From Nitrospiraceae bacterium (lineage in GTDB: Bacteria > Nitrospirota > Nitrospiria > Nitrospirales > Nitrospiraceae), in NCBI GenBank assembly GCA_009692155.1, contig SHZW01000001.1:62001-126000 (forward strand): a DNA stretch of 64,000 nt, in the 5' to 3' direction. A program made the translations under genes and the position numbers. Under the pieces are notes generated by a model that was given only the letters and a program-made list of their open reading frames with translations, had not been told where the DNA came from and searched no databases. Below, in pieces: positions 35,813 to 45,862 of this stretch (within the stretch, counting starts at the first letter, position 1; every line of letters begins with the position of its first letter).

Positions 35813-36025
35813 GCCCGCATTCTTCATGAGGGTTCGTGACGAAACCGCTGCGACGCCTTGCGAGACGGGCGCGTGGAGCCACGAGGAAGGGAGGCAGCTT
35901 TGAACAGGATGTCGACCGACCACCGAGCGGCGAGCCCGCCCACCTGGCCGCGCTCAGCCAGCGGCCAGGCTTGTCGTAGCGGCATCTCGGCGGTTGCAGT
36001 AGAAGCCGTCATGAATAATGCGGGC
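35813..36025. mobile_element. MITE-like element with 20-bp inverted ends
   Basis: A 213-bp stretch bounded by GCCCGCATTCTTCATGAGGG (35813-35832) and the inverted copy at 36006-36025, 18 of 20 matching. There is no transposase. The interior encodes only a 62-residue Arg/Ser/Ala-rich frame on the minus strand. The termini resemble those of some IS1380-type insertion sequences as I recall them. No target duplication is visible. Confidence 0.6.
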
Positions 36026-36039
36026 CAGGGAGGGGTAAC

Positions 36040-36384
36040 CTACGCCGTCTTGGATGTTTGCGCCAGCAAGGAATCGAGGACTTCCTTGAATTTCCGCTTC
36101 GGCATCGCTCCGACCAGGCGCTCGACCGGCTGGCCGTTCTGAAAGATCAAAATCGTCGGAATGCTCATCACTTGATATTTGCCGGCAATCTCGGGGTTTT
36201 CATCCGTATTGAGCTTCATCACCTTGACCTTGCCGGCATATTCCGTCGCTAATTCTTCGATGACCGGCGCCACCATCTGGCAGGGCCCGCACCAGACCGC
36301 CCAGAAATCAACCAGGACCAACTCCTTCGACTTCATCACCTGGGCATCCCAGCTTGTCTCATCCGCCTTCAACGCATTTCCCAC
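36040..36384 (-). CDS. trxA: Thioredoxin
   Basis: General protein disulphide reductase. Active site WCGPC in [22 protein letters not shown], the cis-proline in [13 protein letters not shown]. From the GTG at 36384, which has a GGAGGCGG ribosome site, it has 114 residues, the normal size; the open frame extends to 36447. It may reduce the peroxiredoxin encoded at 28506. Confidence 0.93.
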   Translation of the reverse strand: MGNALKADETSWDAQVMKSKELVLVDFWAVWCGPCQMVAPVIEELATEYAGKVKVMKLNTDENPEIAGKYQVMSIPTILIFQNGQPVERLVGAMPKRKFKEVLDSLLAQTSKTA

Positions 36385-36515
36385 GGACCCGCCTCCTTGC
36401 ATCCCGCACGTTTTTTCCGTACCGACATCGACACGCGCATCGTACACGACGCTCTTTCAGACTGTCAACGCCTCCACTACCAGCTCCATTCGGGCGGCGG
36501 TCCGGCCCACCAGGA

Positions 36516-37010
36516 CTACGGTTTGGCAACCCGCCATGCTGCCTGCTGTTTCCACAGACGCGCCGTCGAAGCCTCATTGAGCCGCGCCGCCATGGCGGCG
36601 CTGACGTCCGCCTGCCGGCCGGCGCTCTCGTGAATGATCTCCTTGGCCATTCTCGCCAGAATATCCGGCGGATTGGTCAGCGCATCGAGGTCGCGAAAGG
36701 CAAGATTCACGTAGAGCTGCTCGACTTTGACCCACTGCTCGGTCTTGGCCAAATGATCCAGATAGCCGTTTAGCGCATGATAGGCATACGTGAGATACAC
36801 ATAACTATCCGCGGAAGGCGCCTCCTCCACCTCTTTCTGGCACATCTCGATCGCGTGCCGGTAATCGCCTGCTGCCAGGAACACCTTCGCCCGACTGAGA
36901 TTGCTCCGGCCCTGTTCAGCGTCAACCGGTACACTAGTGATGAATGTGAGCACTACCAGACCCACGACTACGCCAAGACACCTGTGAATTCTTTGTGAAA
37001 ATGTTCTCAT
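36516..37010 (-). CDS. Secreted TPR-like protein
   Basis: From the ATG at 37010 (MRTFSQRIHRCLGVVVG) the protein has 164 residues, signal peptide cleaved near VDA. A helical pair follows (RAKVFLAAGDYRHAIEMCQKE, then VYLTYAYHALNGYLDHLAKT). The long open frame to 37193 lies antisense to the lptD tail. Function unknown. Confidence 0.72.
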   Translation of the reverse strand: MRTFSQRIHRCLGVVVGLVVLTFITSVPVDAEQGRSNLSRAKVFLAAGDYRHAIEMCQKEVEEAPSADSYVYLTYAYHALNGYLDHLAKTEQWVKVEQLYVNLAFRDLDALTNPPDILARMAKEIIHESAGRQADVSAAMAARLNEASTARLWKQQAAWRVAKP

Positions 37011-37033
37011 GCGGCTACCCTGTTGCGCACTCG

Positions 37034-39493
37034 TCACGGCCTGACCGGGCCACCGGCCGCCCCCGCGGCCGGCGAAGTAATCCGCGTCCTCCCGTACGGA
37101 CCACCCGGCGCAGCCCACGGCAGCCCCCGCTCGCCGATCAAGAGAGGGCTGAGGATTGATCTCAGCACGGCCGTGCCGAAATTCTCCGTCCAACCGATAC
37201 CGGTCAGGCTGACCATAAAACTGTACTGTTGCCGATCAGGAAACTGCAGAAAATAGAGGCCTGCCGACCAGCACTTGCACGCATTTTGATACAAGCCGAC
37301 CAGATCTAGTTCGGGACTCTGTCCGTTTTTGATGTCGTAATACATCTTGGCGCCGACCGTCCAGCCAAACGGAAGTTTTGTAGCCGCTGTGATCGTCGTG
37401 AAATTCAGTTTCGGAGTCGGAGCGAACACTTCATTGAAGGAAATAGGATTCCAGATGTCTCCGCGCCTCACCCGGTTTCCATCGCGAGTGAACCGCTGCC
37501 CGATTTCAACATACCAGTTGTTCTCCTGCTGTAACCGAAGATCGGTGTTCCATTGGCTGAGCCCTCCCCCATACGGATCAAAGAACACATCCATGGTGAG
37601 GGTGTTATTGATCGTCGGCAGGAGGCTGCGCTGCTGCCCCAGAACCGTCACCGGCGGCAATGCCGGATCTCCGATCACGGCCCGCAACCAGACATCAGAG
37701 AACTTCTTGCCGGCCACAGCGGTCATCGCCGGCTGCACCGGCTGCGTGGCATTACCGAATTCCGCACTGCCGGGATACGCAAACTTCCTGGCTTCAGTTT
37801 GCACGCCGCCCAGGTGGTAGCTTTGGGCGAGCGTCAGATCAAGCCAGCTCCGAGACATTCCTTTCTCGTTCTGTCCCAACAGCCGGTTTTGGAGGGAATA
37901 GGTCATCAGATTTTTCTTCGTCAGATTATCCACGTCGTCGATCTGAACAATTTCTGACTGGTCTGTCGGCGGCACATATTCATAGACGATCTTCGGCTCG
38001 ATGGTATGCAGCACGCTTCGGCCGCCCTCCCGGTCAAACCGGCGTGCCAGGCTCGACGCGGCCTCCAGACTGGCCCAGAGCGTTTCCCGATGCGTGGATT
38101 TGGCCGATGTCACACTGTGCGTATAAAAGGTTTCTCGGAGCTTTACCTGCGGCGTGAATCCGATGACGTGCCCAATCTGCCACTGCTCCGTCGAGAATGA
38201 CGGTAGCAGGTCTGCACGGCTGATCTGGAATCCTTGTTCACGGTAAAAATGTGCCACTCGCGAGTCCATCCCCAGCTGGGCCGGCCCGCCGAACGGCGCA
38301 TAATTGGCGAACCCGTGGCCCAGCTCAGGCACTCGTTGAAACGTCTCCTTGCCGCCGGCGTTGAGTGGCTGCAGGTACAGCCCGACGAGGTACAGGTTGC
38401 CGTTGGCCAATCGCTGGTTGACCAGCAGGCTGGAATCCGAGCTCGGCATGGCACGCTGTGTGCCCGAATTGCTGAGTTGGCTCAGATATTCCGGATCGGA
38501 GACCAAGAAGACCGACCCCAATACGCGCAAATTGGGATTGACCTGCTGTATGTGGGTGCCGCTGATCAGCGCGCGCGTCCGCTTCGCATCGCCGCTGTTT
38601 TGATCAACGCCTGAAACTTGCGGCAGTTGTTGCTGCTTCAGCACACTTAGCAGCCACTGCCCTTTTGACTTCGGATCCAATACGTAGCGGTATTCGAAAT
38701 CGCTCCCATATCCGAGTTCGCTGTAATACTGCGGCGATATCGTCAAGTCCTTGCTTGGACTGATCGCCCAGAAGAGGCTCTGCCTATAGGTCAAGCCGAA
38801 CCGGGTATCATAGCCCGGCGCCGGTATCAGCAGCCCGCTTTTTCGAGCCGTGGCGAGAGGATAGGAAAAATCAGGGATCGGCACGATCGGCACGTCATTC
38901 ACACAGAGCCACGCATCTTTGAGATGCACGCGGTCGCCCGCCATCAGGTCCGCATCTTTGAAGGTCAGGCGCCAGGCCGGCACCTCTCCCTTTTGCGCGT
39001 CGCAATTGGTGAACATCCCTTCCTTCGCGCGATAATGATCCTCCGAAAACCGTTGCATGAGGCGGCCGGTGAAGAGGGTATTCGTCAAATTGATATAGAG
39101 CTGGCCGTGGGTGAGCACCCCGGCCTCCGTGTTCACATTCAGTTCCAACCGCTCGGCATCCACATCCGACACACGATCTTTCAGATGCACGTGTCCTTCG
39201 GCAATCAGCGTCCCGGACAGCGCGAAGAGGGTGGCGTGATCGGAAGTCAGCCGCATCGGCCCCTGCACGATCACGACGGATCCGTCTGCTTCATACACAT
39301 CGGTGACTTGAAAATGCTCAATGCGATCGGCGGTGATTACGACTTGTTGCGCAGCGGCAGGAGGAGTCACGACGGTTGTTTGCTGGGACGACTCCGCGGC
39401 AAGGGCTAAAGACGCGGCGGGGAACGGCAAGAACCCCAGGACCATTCCCGCGCACAGTACCACGAACGAAATCGCCCAGGGGCGGTCAGCCAT
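37034..39493 (-). CDS. lptD: LPS-assembly outer-membrane protein LptD
   Basis: Inserts lipopolysaccharide into the outer leaflet with LptE. It has 819 residues, a signal peptide (about 1-33), an N-terminal OstA/LptA-like domain (VVITADRIEHFQVTDVYEADG to about 150) and a long C-terminal barrel. The C-terminus (GGPYGRTRITSPAAGAAGG) is Gly/Ala-rich, unlike the usual aromatic last strand. Starts 1 bp after the folC stop. It confirms an LPS-bearing outer membrane. Confidence 0.92.
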   Translation of the reverse strand: MADRPWAISFVVLCAGMVLGFLPFPAASLALAAESSQQTTVVTPPAAAQQVVITADRIEHFQVTDVYEADGSVVIVQGPMRLTSDHATLFALSGTLIAEGHVHLKDRVSDVDAERLELNVNTEAGVLTHGQLYINLTNTLFTGRLMQRFSEDHYRAKEGMFTNCDAQKGEVPAWRLTFKDADLMAGDRVHLKDAWLCVNDVPIVPIPDFSYPLATARKSGLLIPAPGYDTRFGLTYRQSLFWAISPSKDLTISPQYYSELGYGSDFEYRYVLDPKSKGQWLLSVLKQQQLPQVSGVDQNSGDAKRTRALISGTHIQQVNPNLRVLGSVFLVSDPEYLSQLSNSGTQRAMPSSDSSLLVNQRLANGNLYLVGLYLQPLNAGGKETFQRVPELGHGFANYAPFGGPAQLGMDSRVAHFYREQGFQISRADLLPSFSTEQWQIGHVIGFTPQVKLRETFYTHSVTSAKSTHRETLWASLEAASSLARRFDREGGRSVLHTIEPKIVYEYVPPTDQSEIVQIDDVDNLTKKNLMTYSLQNRLLGQNEKGMSRSWLDLTLAQSYHLGGVQTEARKFAYPGSAEFGNATQPVQPAMTAVAGKKFSDVWLRAVIGDPALPPVTVLGQQRSLLPTINNTLTMDVFFDPYGGGLSQWNTDLRLQQENNWYVEIGQRFTRDGNRVRRGDIWNPISFNEVFAPTPKLNFTTITAATKLPFGWTVGAKMYYDIKNGQSPELDLVGLYQNACKCWSAGLYFLQFPDRQQYSFMVSLTGIGWTENFGTAVLRSILSPLLIGERGLPWAAPGGPYGRTRITSPAAGAAGGPVRP

Positions 39494-39494
39494 G

Positions 39495-40796
39495 TCAGCC
39501 CCTTAGAGGGGACAGCCCGCAGCCGAGCAGGATGGCTTTGGCCTCCCCCACCAGCATCAGTGAACCGGTCACCAGGATCAGATCGTCGGGAGCGGCCATC
39601 CGTCGAGCGAGACTGATCGCATCGGCAGGGTCGGGAACCACGCGCGTCGCTCGTCCCTGTGCTCGCAATGAGATCTCCAGTTCCCGTGCCGTTGCCGAGC
39701 GGGGAATGTGCGCCTGCGTCACAATGACCTCATCCACGTGCGGGAGCAGATGATCGAGGAATCCTTCGCGGTCCTTATCCTTCATCATCCCCAACACCAT
39801 AATGACGCGCGATCCGGAATGCTGGCGACGGAAATCATCCAGGTAGATCGCCACGGCCGCCGCCGCATCCGGGTTGTGTGCGCCATCCAACACGAGCGCA
39901 GGGCGGGATTCAACCGTTTCAAGCCGCCCTTCCCAACGGACGGTCCGCAGTCCCTCACGCACCGCCCCTTCCGAAACCGGCAGGCCTCGTTCCGACACCG
40001 CCTCCAGCAAAGCAAGCGCGCAGGCCGCATTGTCCAATTGATGCCGACCGGCCAGAGGACAGGCCAATTCGTCGTACGATTCGTTCATCCCCTCGTACCG
40101 GAATCGGGCAGGCGACGTGCCCGAAACGTTAAAGTCATCATGCAATCGGCTCAACGGTGCGCCGCGCTCACCGGCCACGCGCGAGAGCACTGCCGCCGCT
40201 TCGCTGGAGACCCGCCCGACCACCACCGGCACTCCGGGCTTGATAATCCCGGCCTTCTCGTAGGCGATGTCGCCGATCGTCTCCCCTAAATATTCCTGGT
40301 GGTCGAGTGCCACAGTGATGATGGCGGCCGCCGCCGGCGTCAGGACATTGGTCGCATCGAATCGCCCGCCAAGCCCGACTTCGACCACGGCCACGTCGAC
40401 TGCTGCATCCGCAAATTGCTGAAACGCCATGGCGGTGGTGAACTCGAAGAACGTCGGCTCGCGCGGTTCTCCGGCAGCCGCACACGCGCAATCGGTCAGG
40501 GCCGCCACGCGTGCTTCAGAAATGACCTCTCCATTAATCCGGATCCGTTCCCGGAAGTCCACCAGGTGCGGAGACGTGTACAGCCCCACCCGGTACCCGG
40601 CCGCCTGCAGCATGGACGCGGCCATGGTCGCGGTCGAGCCTTTGCCGTTTGTCCCTCCAATGTGAAGCGACGGATACCGGCGTTCAGGATGATCGAGCCG
40701 ATCCAACAGCGACTGGATCGTCCCAAGGCCCGGCTGAATGCCGTGCTTCTGCAGGCCGTACAGAAATTCGACCGACTGAAGATAGGACATGGGCAT
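39495..40796 (-). CDS. folC: Folylpolyglutamate / dihydrofolate synthase FolC
   Basis: Adds glutamate to folates. Walker-like ATP loop HIGGTNGKGSTATMAASML near residue 45, then VAVVEVGLGGRFDATNVL and LVLDGAHNPDAAAAVAIYL. It has 433 residues. It is followed by lptD at 1 bp and preceded by accD, a common folC neighbour. Confidence 0.95.
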   Translation of the reverse strand: MPMSYLQSVEFLYGLQKHGIQPGLGTIQSLLDRLDHPERRYPSLHIGGTNGKGSTATMAASMLQAAGYRVGLYTSPHLVDFRERIRINGEVISEARVAALTDCACAAAGEPREPTFFEFTTAMAFQQFADAAVDVAVVEVGLGGRFDATNVLTPAAAAIITVALDHQEYLGETIGDIAYEKAGIIKPGVPVVVGRVSSEAAAVLSRVAGERGAPLSRLHDDFNVSGTSPARFRYEGMNESYDELACPLAGRHQLDNAACALALLEAVSERGLPVSEGAVREGLRTVRWEGRLETVESRPALVLDGAHNPDAAAAVAIYLDDFRRQHSGSRVIMVLGMMKDKDREGFLDHLLPHVDEVIVTQAHIPRSATARELEISLRAQGRATRVVPDPADAISLARRMAAPDDLILVTGSLMLVGEAKAILLGCGLSPLRG

Positions 40797-40820
40797 GCAG
40801 TTGACGCGGCCCGACAGGCC

Positions 40821-41660
40821 CTACATGTGCGACAGGAGGGTACTCAACGTTTCCTTCAGGTGTTTCCGTTCGACGATCGCATCGATCATGCCGTGCTCCA
40901 GAAGGAATTCCGCCCGCTGAAACCCCTCCGGCAACTGCTGCTTGATCGTCTGCTCGATCACGCGGGGCCCGGCAAAACCGATCAAGGCCTTGGGTTCGGA
41001 GATGATCACGTCACCAAGCATGGCGACGCTGGCCGTGACACCGCCGAATGTCGGGTCTGCCAGAATGGCGATAAACGGCACCTTCGCCTCGCTGAGGCGA
41101 GCCACAGCGGCCGATGTCTTCGCCATTTGCATGAGCGACAGGATGCCTTCCTGCATCCGGGCTCCTCCCGACGTCGTCACGAGCACCAGCGGCAGGCGTG
41201 CGGCCAGCGCCCGGTCCGCGGCACGGCAGATTTTTTCCCCGACCACCGACCCCATGCTGCCCCCCATGAATCCGAAGTCGAACACGCTGAGAACGATCCG
41301 GCAGCCGTTGATCGCGCCCTCACCGATCACCATCGCGTCCTTGCGGCCCGTCTTCTCCTGTTGAGCTGCCAGACGGTCGGTGTACGAGCGACTATCGGTA
41401 AACACAAGCGGGTCCTGCGGAGCGAGATCGGTTTCCCATTCCTTGAACGACCCGAGGTCCAGCAGCAGCGCGATGCGCTCCTGCACCGAGATCGGAAAGT
41501 GGTAGTCGCACTTGGGGCAGACCTTGTTGTTCCGGTCCACTTCCTTGCGATAAATGATCTCCCGGCAATGGTTGCATTTCAGCCACAGGCCTTCGGATAC
41601 CTTGGGCCGCTTGCGGCTTTCCTCGGAACCGGGCGATTCGCTTTTCTTGAACCACGCCAT
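40821..41660 (-). CDS. accD: Acetyl-CoA carboxylase carboxyltransferase subunit beta AccD
   Basis: Carboxyl transfer to acetyl-CoA with AccA in fatty acid synthesis. N-terminal C4 zinc finger (CNHC and CPKC), then the crotonase-like core ([19 protein letters not shown] and [18 protein letters not shown]). It has 279 residues. Confidence 0.96.
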   Translation of the reverse strand: MAWFKKSESPGSEESRKRPKVSEGLWLKCNHCREIIYRKEVDRNNKVCPKCDYHFPISVQERIALLLDLGSFKEWETDLAPQDPLVFTDSRSYTDRLAAQQEKTGRKDAMVIGEGAINGCRIVLSVFDFGFMGGSMGSVVGEKICRAADRALAARLPLVLVTTSGGARMQEGILSLMQMAKTSAAVARLSEAKVPFIAILADPTFGGVTASVAMLGDVIISEPKALIGFAGPRVIEQTIKQQLPEGFQRAEFLLEHGMIDAIVERKHLKETLSTLLSHM

Positions 41661-41671
41661 GGGAGTCGCGT

Positions 41672-42469
41672 TCAGACCTGAACTTCCTGGCCTTCTTCCA
41701 AAACCGTCAGATTGCGTATGTTGAGCTGCGACAATTCCTTGGTGATTTCCTGACGGAACCGGGGCTTCACGTGATAAATGTAAACGGGAAGGTCCGGCCG
41801 GCCGAGCTTTTGAAACTCGCGCGCAAAGAGGGTCGGCGTCAAATGTTTGCTGACTTTGGCAAGTCCCAGCAGTCGATTCGGAAACGACGTTTCGATGAAC
41901 GCCGCCTTCAGGGTCGGCTCCTTGGCTGCCACCTTCCAGATCTCCTCCGTCTCATGCGTGTCGCCGCTGTAGAGCACCGAAGAGGCACCATCCCGGATCA
42001 GAAACCCGACGGTCGGCACCTGATGGTTCACCCGGATCGCCCGTACATGCAGACCGGACACTTCGCTTTCCTTCCCCACTTCGAGGGCGTGGCCTACAAA
42101 TATCGGATGCTCGGGCTCAGGCAGCGAGAAAAAATCTGGATAGACGTCGCCGTTGAACAGGTGCGCGCGCAGCCCGTCCAGGACCGATGCGGTGCTGGTA
42201 AGCACCACCGGTTCGATGGCATCCGCTTCTTCTTCCACAAGATTGTCCGCCAGCGTCGGAAGGCCCTGGACATGATCAAAATGGAGATGCGAGAGCAGAA
42301 CATGACGAATCTGCTTTTGCTCATCAAGACGAAGCGCCGCCCCGATCGTCCCGGCATCAATCATCACCGTCCCGTTGACCAGGAACCCGCAGGTCCGGCA
42401 TTGCCTGGCCTTGCCATCACGCTCCTCAAGCTGGTCGGAGCCATGACATCCGAGCACACGAATCTTCAC
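41672..42469 (-). CDS. MBL-fold metallohydrolase, class II cyclic-nucleotide phosphodiesterase-like
   Basis: A 265-residue protein with the metal motif [13 protein letters not shown] near residue 60 and [15 protein letters not shown] near 165. N-terminus [19 protein letters not shown]. It resembles the class II cAMP phosphodiesterase/RNase Z-like branch. Substrate unknown. It is followed 11 bp later by accD. Confidence 0.85.
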   Translation of the reverse strand: MKIRVLGCHGSDQLEERDGKARQCRTCGFLVNGTVMIDAGTIGAALRLDEQKQIRHVLLSHLHFDHVQGLPTLADNLVEEEADAIEPVVLTSTASVLDGLRAHLFNGDVYPDFFSLPEPEHPIFVGHALEVGKESEVSGLHVRAIRVNHQVPTVGFLIRDGASSVLYSGDTHETEEIWKVAAKEPTLKAAFIETSFPNRLLGLAKVSKHLTPTLFAREFQKLGRPDLPVYIYHVKPRFRQEITKELSQLNIRNLTVLEEGQEVQV

Positions 42470-42656
42470 CGGCCTCTCCCTTCTCGCACCGTCACACTCC
42501 TACCTGCCGCCCCGCATTGGGGGGCAGAATAGCACAAGCCTTCTCTGCCCGCACGTAGAATTAACTTCATGTCTCTCGGAGAAGAGACGGAATGTACTCA
42601 TGTTTTTTCGACATTCATGGGCCGCACAAGAAAATGAGGCCAACAAAGAAAATAGC

Positions 42657-43340
42657 TTAGCGGAACAGGATGGCGAGCCCGAAACCGATGCTGCCTACGC
42701 TGGCAAGCCCCCGCACCGCCACATGAACAGACCGCCCAAACGGCACAGAGAACAGGAACGGGAGACTGATGATCACCCCCAGCACCACCATGCCGAGAAT
42801 CGAACCGATGCCGAAGAGCAGAATGTACGCGATACCTTCCCATAGCGTGTGCGCCGCGGAGAGCACCACCAGCATGAGCGCGGCAGAACCGGCCAACCCG
42901 TGCACCATGCCGACCAGCAACGGCGGCAGCGAATCGCGCCACATATGCCGGTGCACATGGTCTTCGCCGAGACGATGACTGTGCAGATGCACGTGACGCG
43001 CACCATCATGCTCATGGGCATGCAGATGCCACTGCTCGCGATACAGCGTCACCGCCAGGGCAAGCCCCAGCGCGACCAGCATCACGCCGACGACCGATTC
43101 AAACGCCTGGGCCACGGCGTCGGGAATCGTGATCTTAAGAGCGAGCACCGCCAATCCGACGATCAGCAGGACTGCCGTGTGGCCGCACCCCCAGCACAAT
43201 CCGATGAATCCGGATCGGCGAAGATCGGGGCGCTGCGCGAGCATGGTGGAGACCGCCGCGACATGATCGGCATCGAGCGCATGGCGCATCCCAAGCAGGA
43301 ATCCCAGGCCGAGCATGGTCATGAACTGCAGATCTGGCAT
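42657..43340 (-). CDS. Nickel/cobalt transporter (NiCoT/HoxN-like)
   Basis: Membrane permease of 227 residues with about six hydrophobic segments. The motif HALDADH (residues 20-26) in GLGFLLGMRHALDADHVAAV is the HX4DH metal signature. A cytoplasmic or periplasmic loop is histidine-rich (HLHAHEHDGARHVHLHSH). Cobalt import would fit the B12-dependent nrdJ in the window, but nickel is possible too. Confidence 0.85.
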   Translation of the reverse strand: MPDLQFMTMLGLGFLLGMRHALDADHVAAVSTMLAQRPDLRRSGFIGLCWGCGHTAVLLIVGLAVLALKITIPDAVAQAFESVVGVMLVALGLALAVTLYREQWHLHAHEHDGARHVHLHSHRLGEDHVHRHMWRDSLPPLLVGMVHGLAGSAALMLVVLSAAHTLWEGIAYILLFGIGSILGMVVLGVIISLPFLFSVPFGRSVHVAVRGLASVGSIGFGLAILFR

Positions 43341-43398
43341 GAGGGAGATAAACGAATCGACGTTTCGTCAACCGACGGTCAGGACACTGTCCGTACGC

Positions 43399-44466
43399 TC
43401 ATCCGCCGCGCGCATGCATTTCGAGGTGCGGATCGTCCCGGAGTTTCTTGACCTCGATCAGCCGCTCTTCCCGGACGCCGGCCTTCTCCAACGCCTTGCG
43501 GTCCTCCGCGCCACGATCCATGCGACCCTGCCAGACCGAACGGATCAACGCCCGGATCGAATCCGGCGACGCGCCGGCCCGCAGCGGCCCGCGCAAATCC
43601 GTTCCATCCTTGGCATAGAGACAGAGATACCACATGCCGTCCGCCGTCACTCGGCTCCGATCGCAGGTGGCGCAAAACGGCGTGGTCGTCGAGGGGATGA
43701 TGCCGAAACTCGTTCCATCAGGCAGCAGAAAGCGCTGAGCCGGAGCGGAACTGATCTCGTTCACCGGTTCGATTCGTCCGTACCGGCGGCTCAACGTGTC
43801 CAGAATCGCCTCGCGCGACAGGACCTGATTCATGGACCAGTCGGTCGCGCCGCCGACGTCCATATATTCGATGAATCGCACTTCCGCCCGGACGCGCTTG
43901 CCGAATTCGATCAGGTCCGCAAGCTCGTCGTCGTTGAACCCGCGAATCGCCACCGTGTCCAGCTTGAGGCCGGTAAAGCCGACCCTCATCACCGTCTGGA
44001 TCCCTTCAAGCACGCGGACATGCTCGTCACGACGGGTCAGGGCGCGAAAGCGGTCCGGACGCAGGGTGTCCAGGCTGACGGTGACGCGATGCACGCCGGC
44101 GTCATAGAGAGCCTGCGCTTGATCGCCGAGGAGAATGCCGTTGGTCGTCAGGGCCAGGTCCGTGATCCGCCGGTTCTGAAACAGCAGGCGGACCAGTTGC
44201 GGCAGGTCACGCCGCAGCAGCGGCTCACCGCCGGTCAGCCGCACCTTGTCCACGCCCAGATCGGTGAAATACCCCGTCAACGTGGCCATCTCCTCGAACG
44301 TAAGCACGTTATCGCGAGGCAGCCAGGCATACTCCTCCTCCGGCATGCAGTACTTGCACCGAAGGTTGCACCGGTCCGTCACGGACAGGCGCAGACTCTT
44401 GAGCGGCCGCCCGAACGTGTCCGCAATATCGGAGGTTTTGTGATTCACAGATGCTCCAAGATGCAC
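43399..44466 (-). CDS. moaA: GTP 3',8-cyclase MoaA
   Basis: Radical SAM enzyme that makes the first molybdopterin intermediate. N-terminal cluster motif CNLRCKYC (TDRCNLRCKYCMPEEEY), C-terminal second cluster FCATCDRSRVTADGMWYLCL, and the conserved Gly-Gly end. It has 355 residues. The related moaC/moaD-moaE genes lie upstream on the same strand, separated by a palindromic repeat. Confidence 0.96.
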   Translation of the reverse strand: MHLGASVNHKTSDIADTFGRPLKSLRLSVTDRCNLRCKYCMPEEEYAWLPRDNVLTFEEMATLTGYFTDLGVDKVRLTGGEPLLRRDLPQLVRLLFQNRRITDLALTTNGILLGDQAQALYDAGVHRVTVSLDTLRPDRFRALTRRDEHVRVLEGIQTVMRVGFTGLKLDTVAIRGFNDDELADLIEFGKRVRAEVRFIEYMDVGGATDWSMNQVLSREAILDTLSRRYGRIEPVNEISSAPAQRFLLPDGTSFGIIPSTTTPFCATCDRSRVTADGMWYLCLYAKDGTDLRGPLRAGASPDSIRALIRSVWQGRMDRGAEDRKALEKAGVREERLIEVKKLRDDPHLEMHARGG

Positions 44467-44501
44467 TTTGATTTAACCTTGGCCGTCATCTTTTTCTGCC
44501 C

Positions 44502-44625
44502 AGGATGTTCAAAAATGCTGTTCAGCGAGGCCGCAGGGAGTCCGGCGACTGATACGTATGTTTTTCAGTACGTCGCAGGGAGACGGGCGACCGAGAACAA
44601 AGCTGGCAGCCTTTTTCAACATCCT
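44502..44625. repeat. Palindromic intergenic repeat with AGGATGTTCAAAAA ends
   Basis: A 124-bp element with inverted ends AGGATGTTCAAAAA (44502-44515) and TTTTTCAACATCCT (44612-44625), 13 of 14 matching. Inner parts also pair (TGCTG/CAGC). It supplies the stop codon of the moaD-moaE gene, whose TAG lies at 44624-44626. I recall similar repeats in Nitrospira genomes, which is memory, not a search. It could end transcription through the poly-U side. Confidence 0.6.
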
Positions 44626-45328
44626 ACGGATGTTCCTCCACCCAGACCTCGCCGGCCGGCGTATGCTCCAGTTTCCAGATCGGAGTGATCTGCTTCAATT
44701 CGTCGATGCACCACCGGCAAGCCTTGAAGGCCTCCGCCCGGTGCTCCGCGCCGACGACGATGAGCACGATATTCTCCCCGACTTCGATTTCCCCATACCG
44801 GTGTAAAATCGCGACTTCGAGCACGTCGAACTGCTTCAAGGCCCGCTCGCGGATCTCGCGCAGCTTCTTCTGCGCCATCCCCTCGTAGTGCTCAAAGGTG
44901 ATGGAGCTGACATCGTGGCCCTTGGAATGGTCCCGCGCCGTTCCCAGAAAGATCGAGATTCCACCGATGCGCGTGGACCGGGCGCGGACCCGGTCAATCT
45001 CGGCGTCCACGGAGAAGTTCTCCCGCTGAACACGCACGAACATCGCTTCATCCGGCCCGGTGATTCCTCCCGGAACCGCTCCGCCGGCAAAGGGCGGAAG
45101 CAACGCCACCTCGTCGCCATCGCGAATCTCGGTTTCGCCGTGGGCGATGTCCTGATTGACGGAGATCAACACCCGCTTCTGATGAATCAACTCACCGATT
45201 TTTGGAAACTGCGCATTCAGCGTCACAATCAGATCCTGCACGCGCCGCCCACCATCGAGCGTGACCGCCAGCTCAGCCTGGTTATTCGCGAGAGTTTTGA
45301 TCAAACCGAACAGCTTGACGGTAATCAT
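44624..45328 (-). CDS. MoaD-MoaE fusion, molybdopterin synthase
   Basis: Converts cyclic pyranopterin monophosphate to molybdopterin. Residues 1-83 are MoaD-like ([20 protein letters not shown]) and end in FAGG (G82-G83), the site that must become a thiocarboxylate. Residues about 97-234 are MoaE ([46 protein letters not shown]) with two lysines (K212, K219) matching MoaE active-site lysines. The start at 45328 overlaps moaC by 4 bp; an open frame runs upstream into moaC but is a shadow. Cleavage after GG would be needed, as in the mycobacterial MoaX fusion. Confidence 0.9.
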   Translation of the reverse strand: MITVKLFGLIKTLANNQAELAVTLDGGRRVQDLIVTLNAQFPKIGELIHQKRVLISVNQDIAHGETEIRDGDEVALLPPFAGGAVPGGITGPDEAMFVRVQRENFSVDAEIDRVRARSTRIGGISIFLGTARDHSKGHDVSSITFEHYEGMAQKKLREIRERALKQFDVLEVAILHRYGEIEVGENIVLIVVGAEHRAEAFKACRWCIDELKQITPIWKLEHTPAGEVWVEEHP

Positions 45329-45816
45329 GGCCGCGTATAGGTTCCTGACTTTCCCCCCGACTTGGACAGCAGCGCGATCTCGCCGAAGCTCATCCCCCTG
45401 TCCACCGCTTTGCACATATCGTAAATGGTGAGCGCCGCTACCGACACTGCCGTCAGGGCTTCCATTTCTACACCGGTTTGGCCCGTCGTCTTGACCGTCG
45501 CCGTGACAGTGATGGCGCACTGCCCTTCCCGGTCCGGTTGCGACTCCTCCTTAAACGTCAGATCCACGCTGCTAAGCAGCAACGGATGGCACATGGGAAT
45601 GAGATCGGGAGTCCGTTTGGCGCCCATGACTCCGGCCACCTGGGCCACTGCCAGCACGTCGCCCTTTACAATCTTTCCCTTTTGAATCTGCGCCAGAGTC
45701 TCCGGCCGCATGAAGACGCGGGCTTGGGCCACAGCCGTCCGTTCAGTCAAAGCCTTCTGCGAGACATCGACCATCCGCGCCCGTCCGGATTTATTGAAAT
45801 GCGTCAGGTCGCCCAT
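45325..45816 (-). CDS. moaC: Cyclic pyranopterin monophosphate synthase MoaC
   Basis: Second step of molybdopterin synthesis. The family blocks [17 protein letters not shown] and [20 protein letters not shown] are present, with the Lys-Ala-Val-Asp-Arg-Gly end region. I choose the ATG at 45816 ([11 protein letters not shown]) because GAGG lies just before it; a TTG at 45852 gives an unnatural extension. Confidence 0.95.
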   Translation of the reverse strand: MGDLTHFNKSGRARMVDVSQKALTERTAVAQARVFMRPETLAQIQKGKIVKGDVLAVAQVAGVMGAKRTPDLIPMCHPLLLSSVDLTFKEESQPDREGQCAITVTATVKTTGQTGVEMEALTAVSVAALTIYDMCKAVDRGMSFGEIALLSKSGGKSGTYTRP

Positions 45817-45862
45817 TTTCCTCGAAAAATTACCATCTTCGTTGTGGCGCAAATTGTGAACG

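Noticed and set aside
35824-36012. A 62-residue ORF inside the MITE-like element
   Set aside because: Composition is Ala/Arg/Ser with no ribosome site or family; it just spans the element.
42571-42590. Hairpin GTCTCT/AGAGAC as a terminator of the Ni/Co transporter
   Set aside because: Stem is only 6 bp and no T-run follows on the minus strand.
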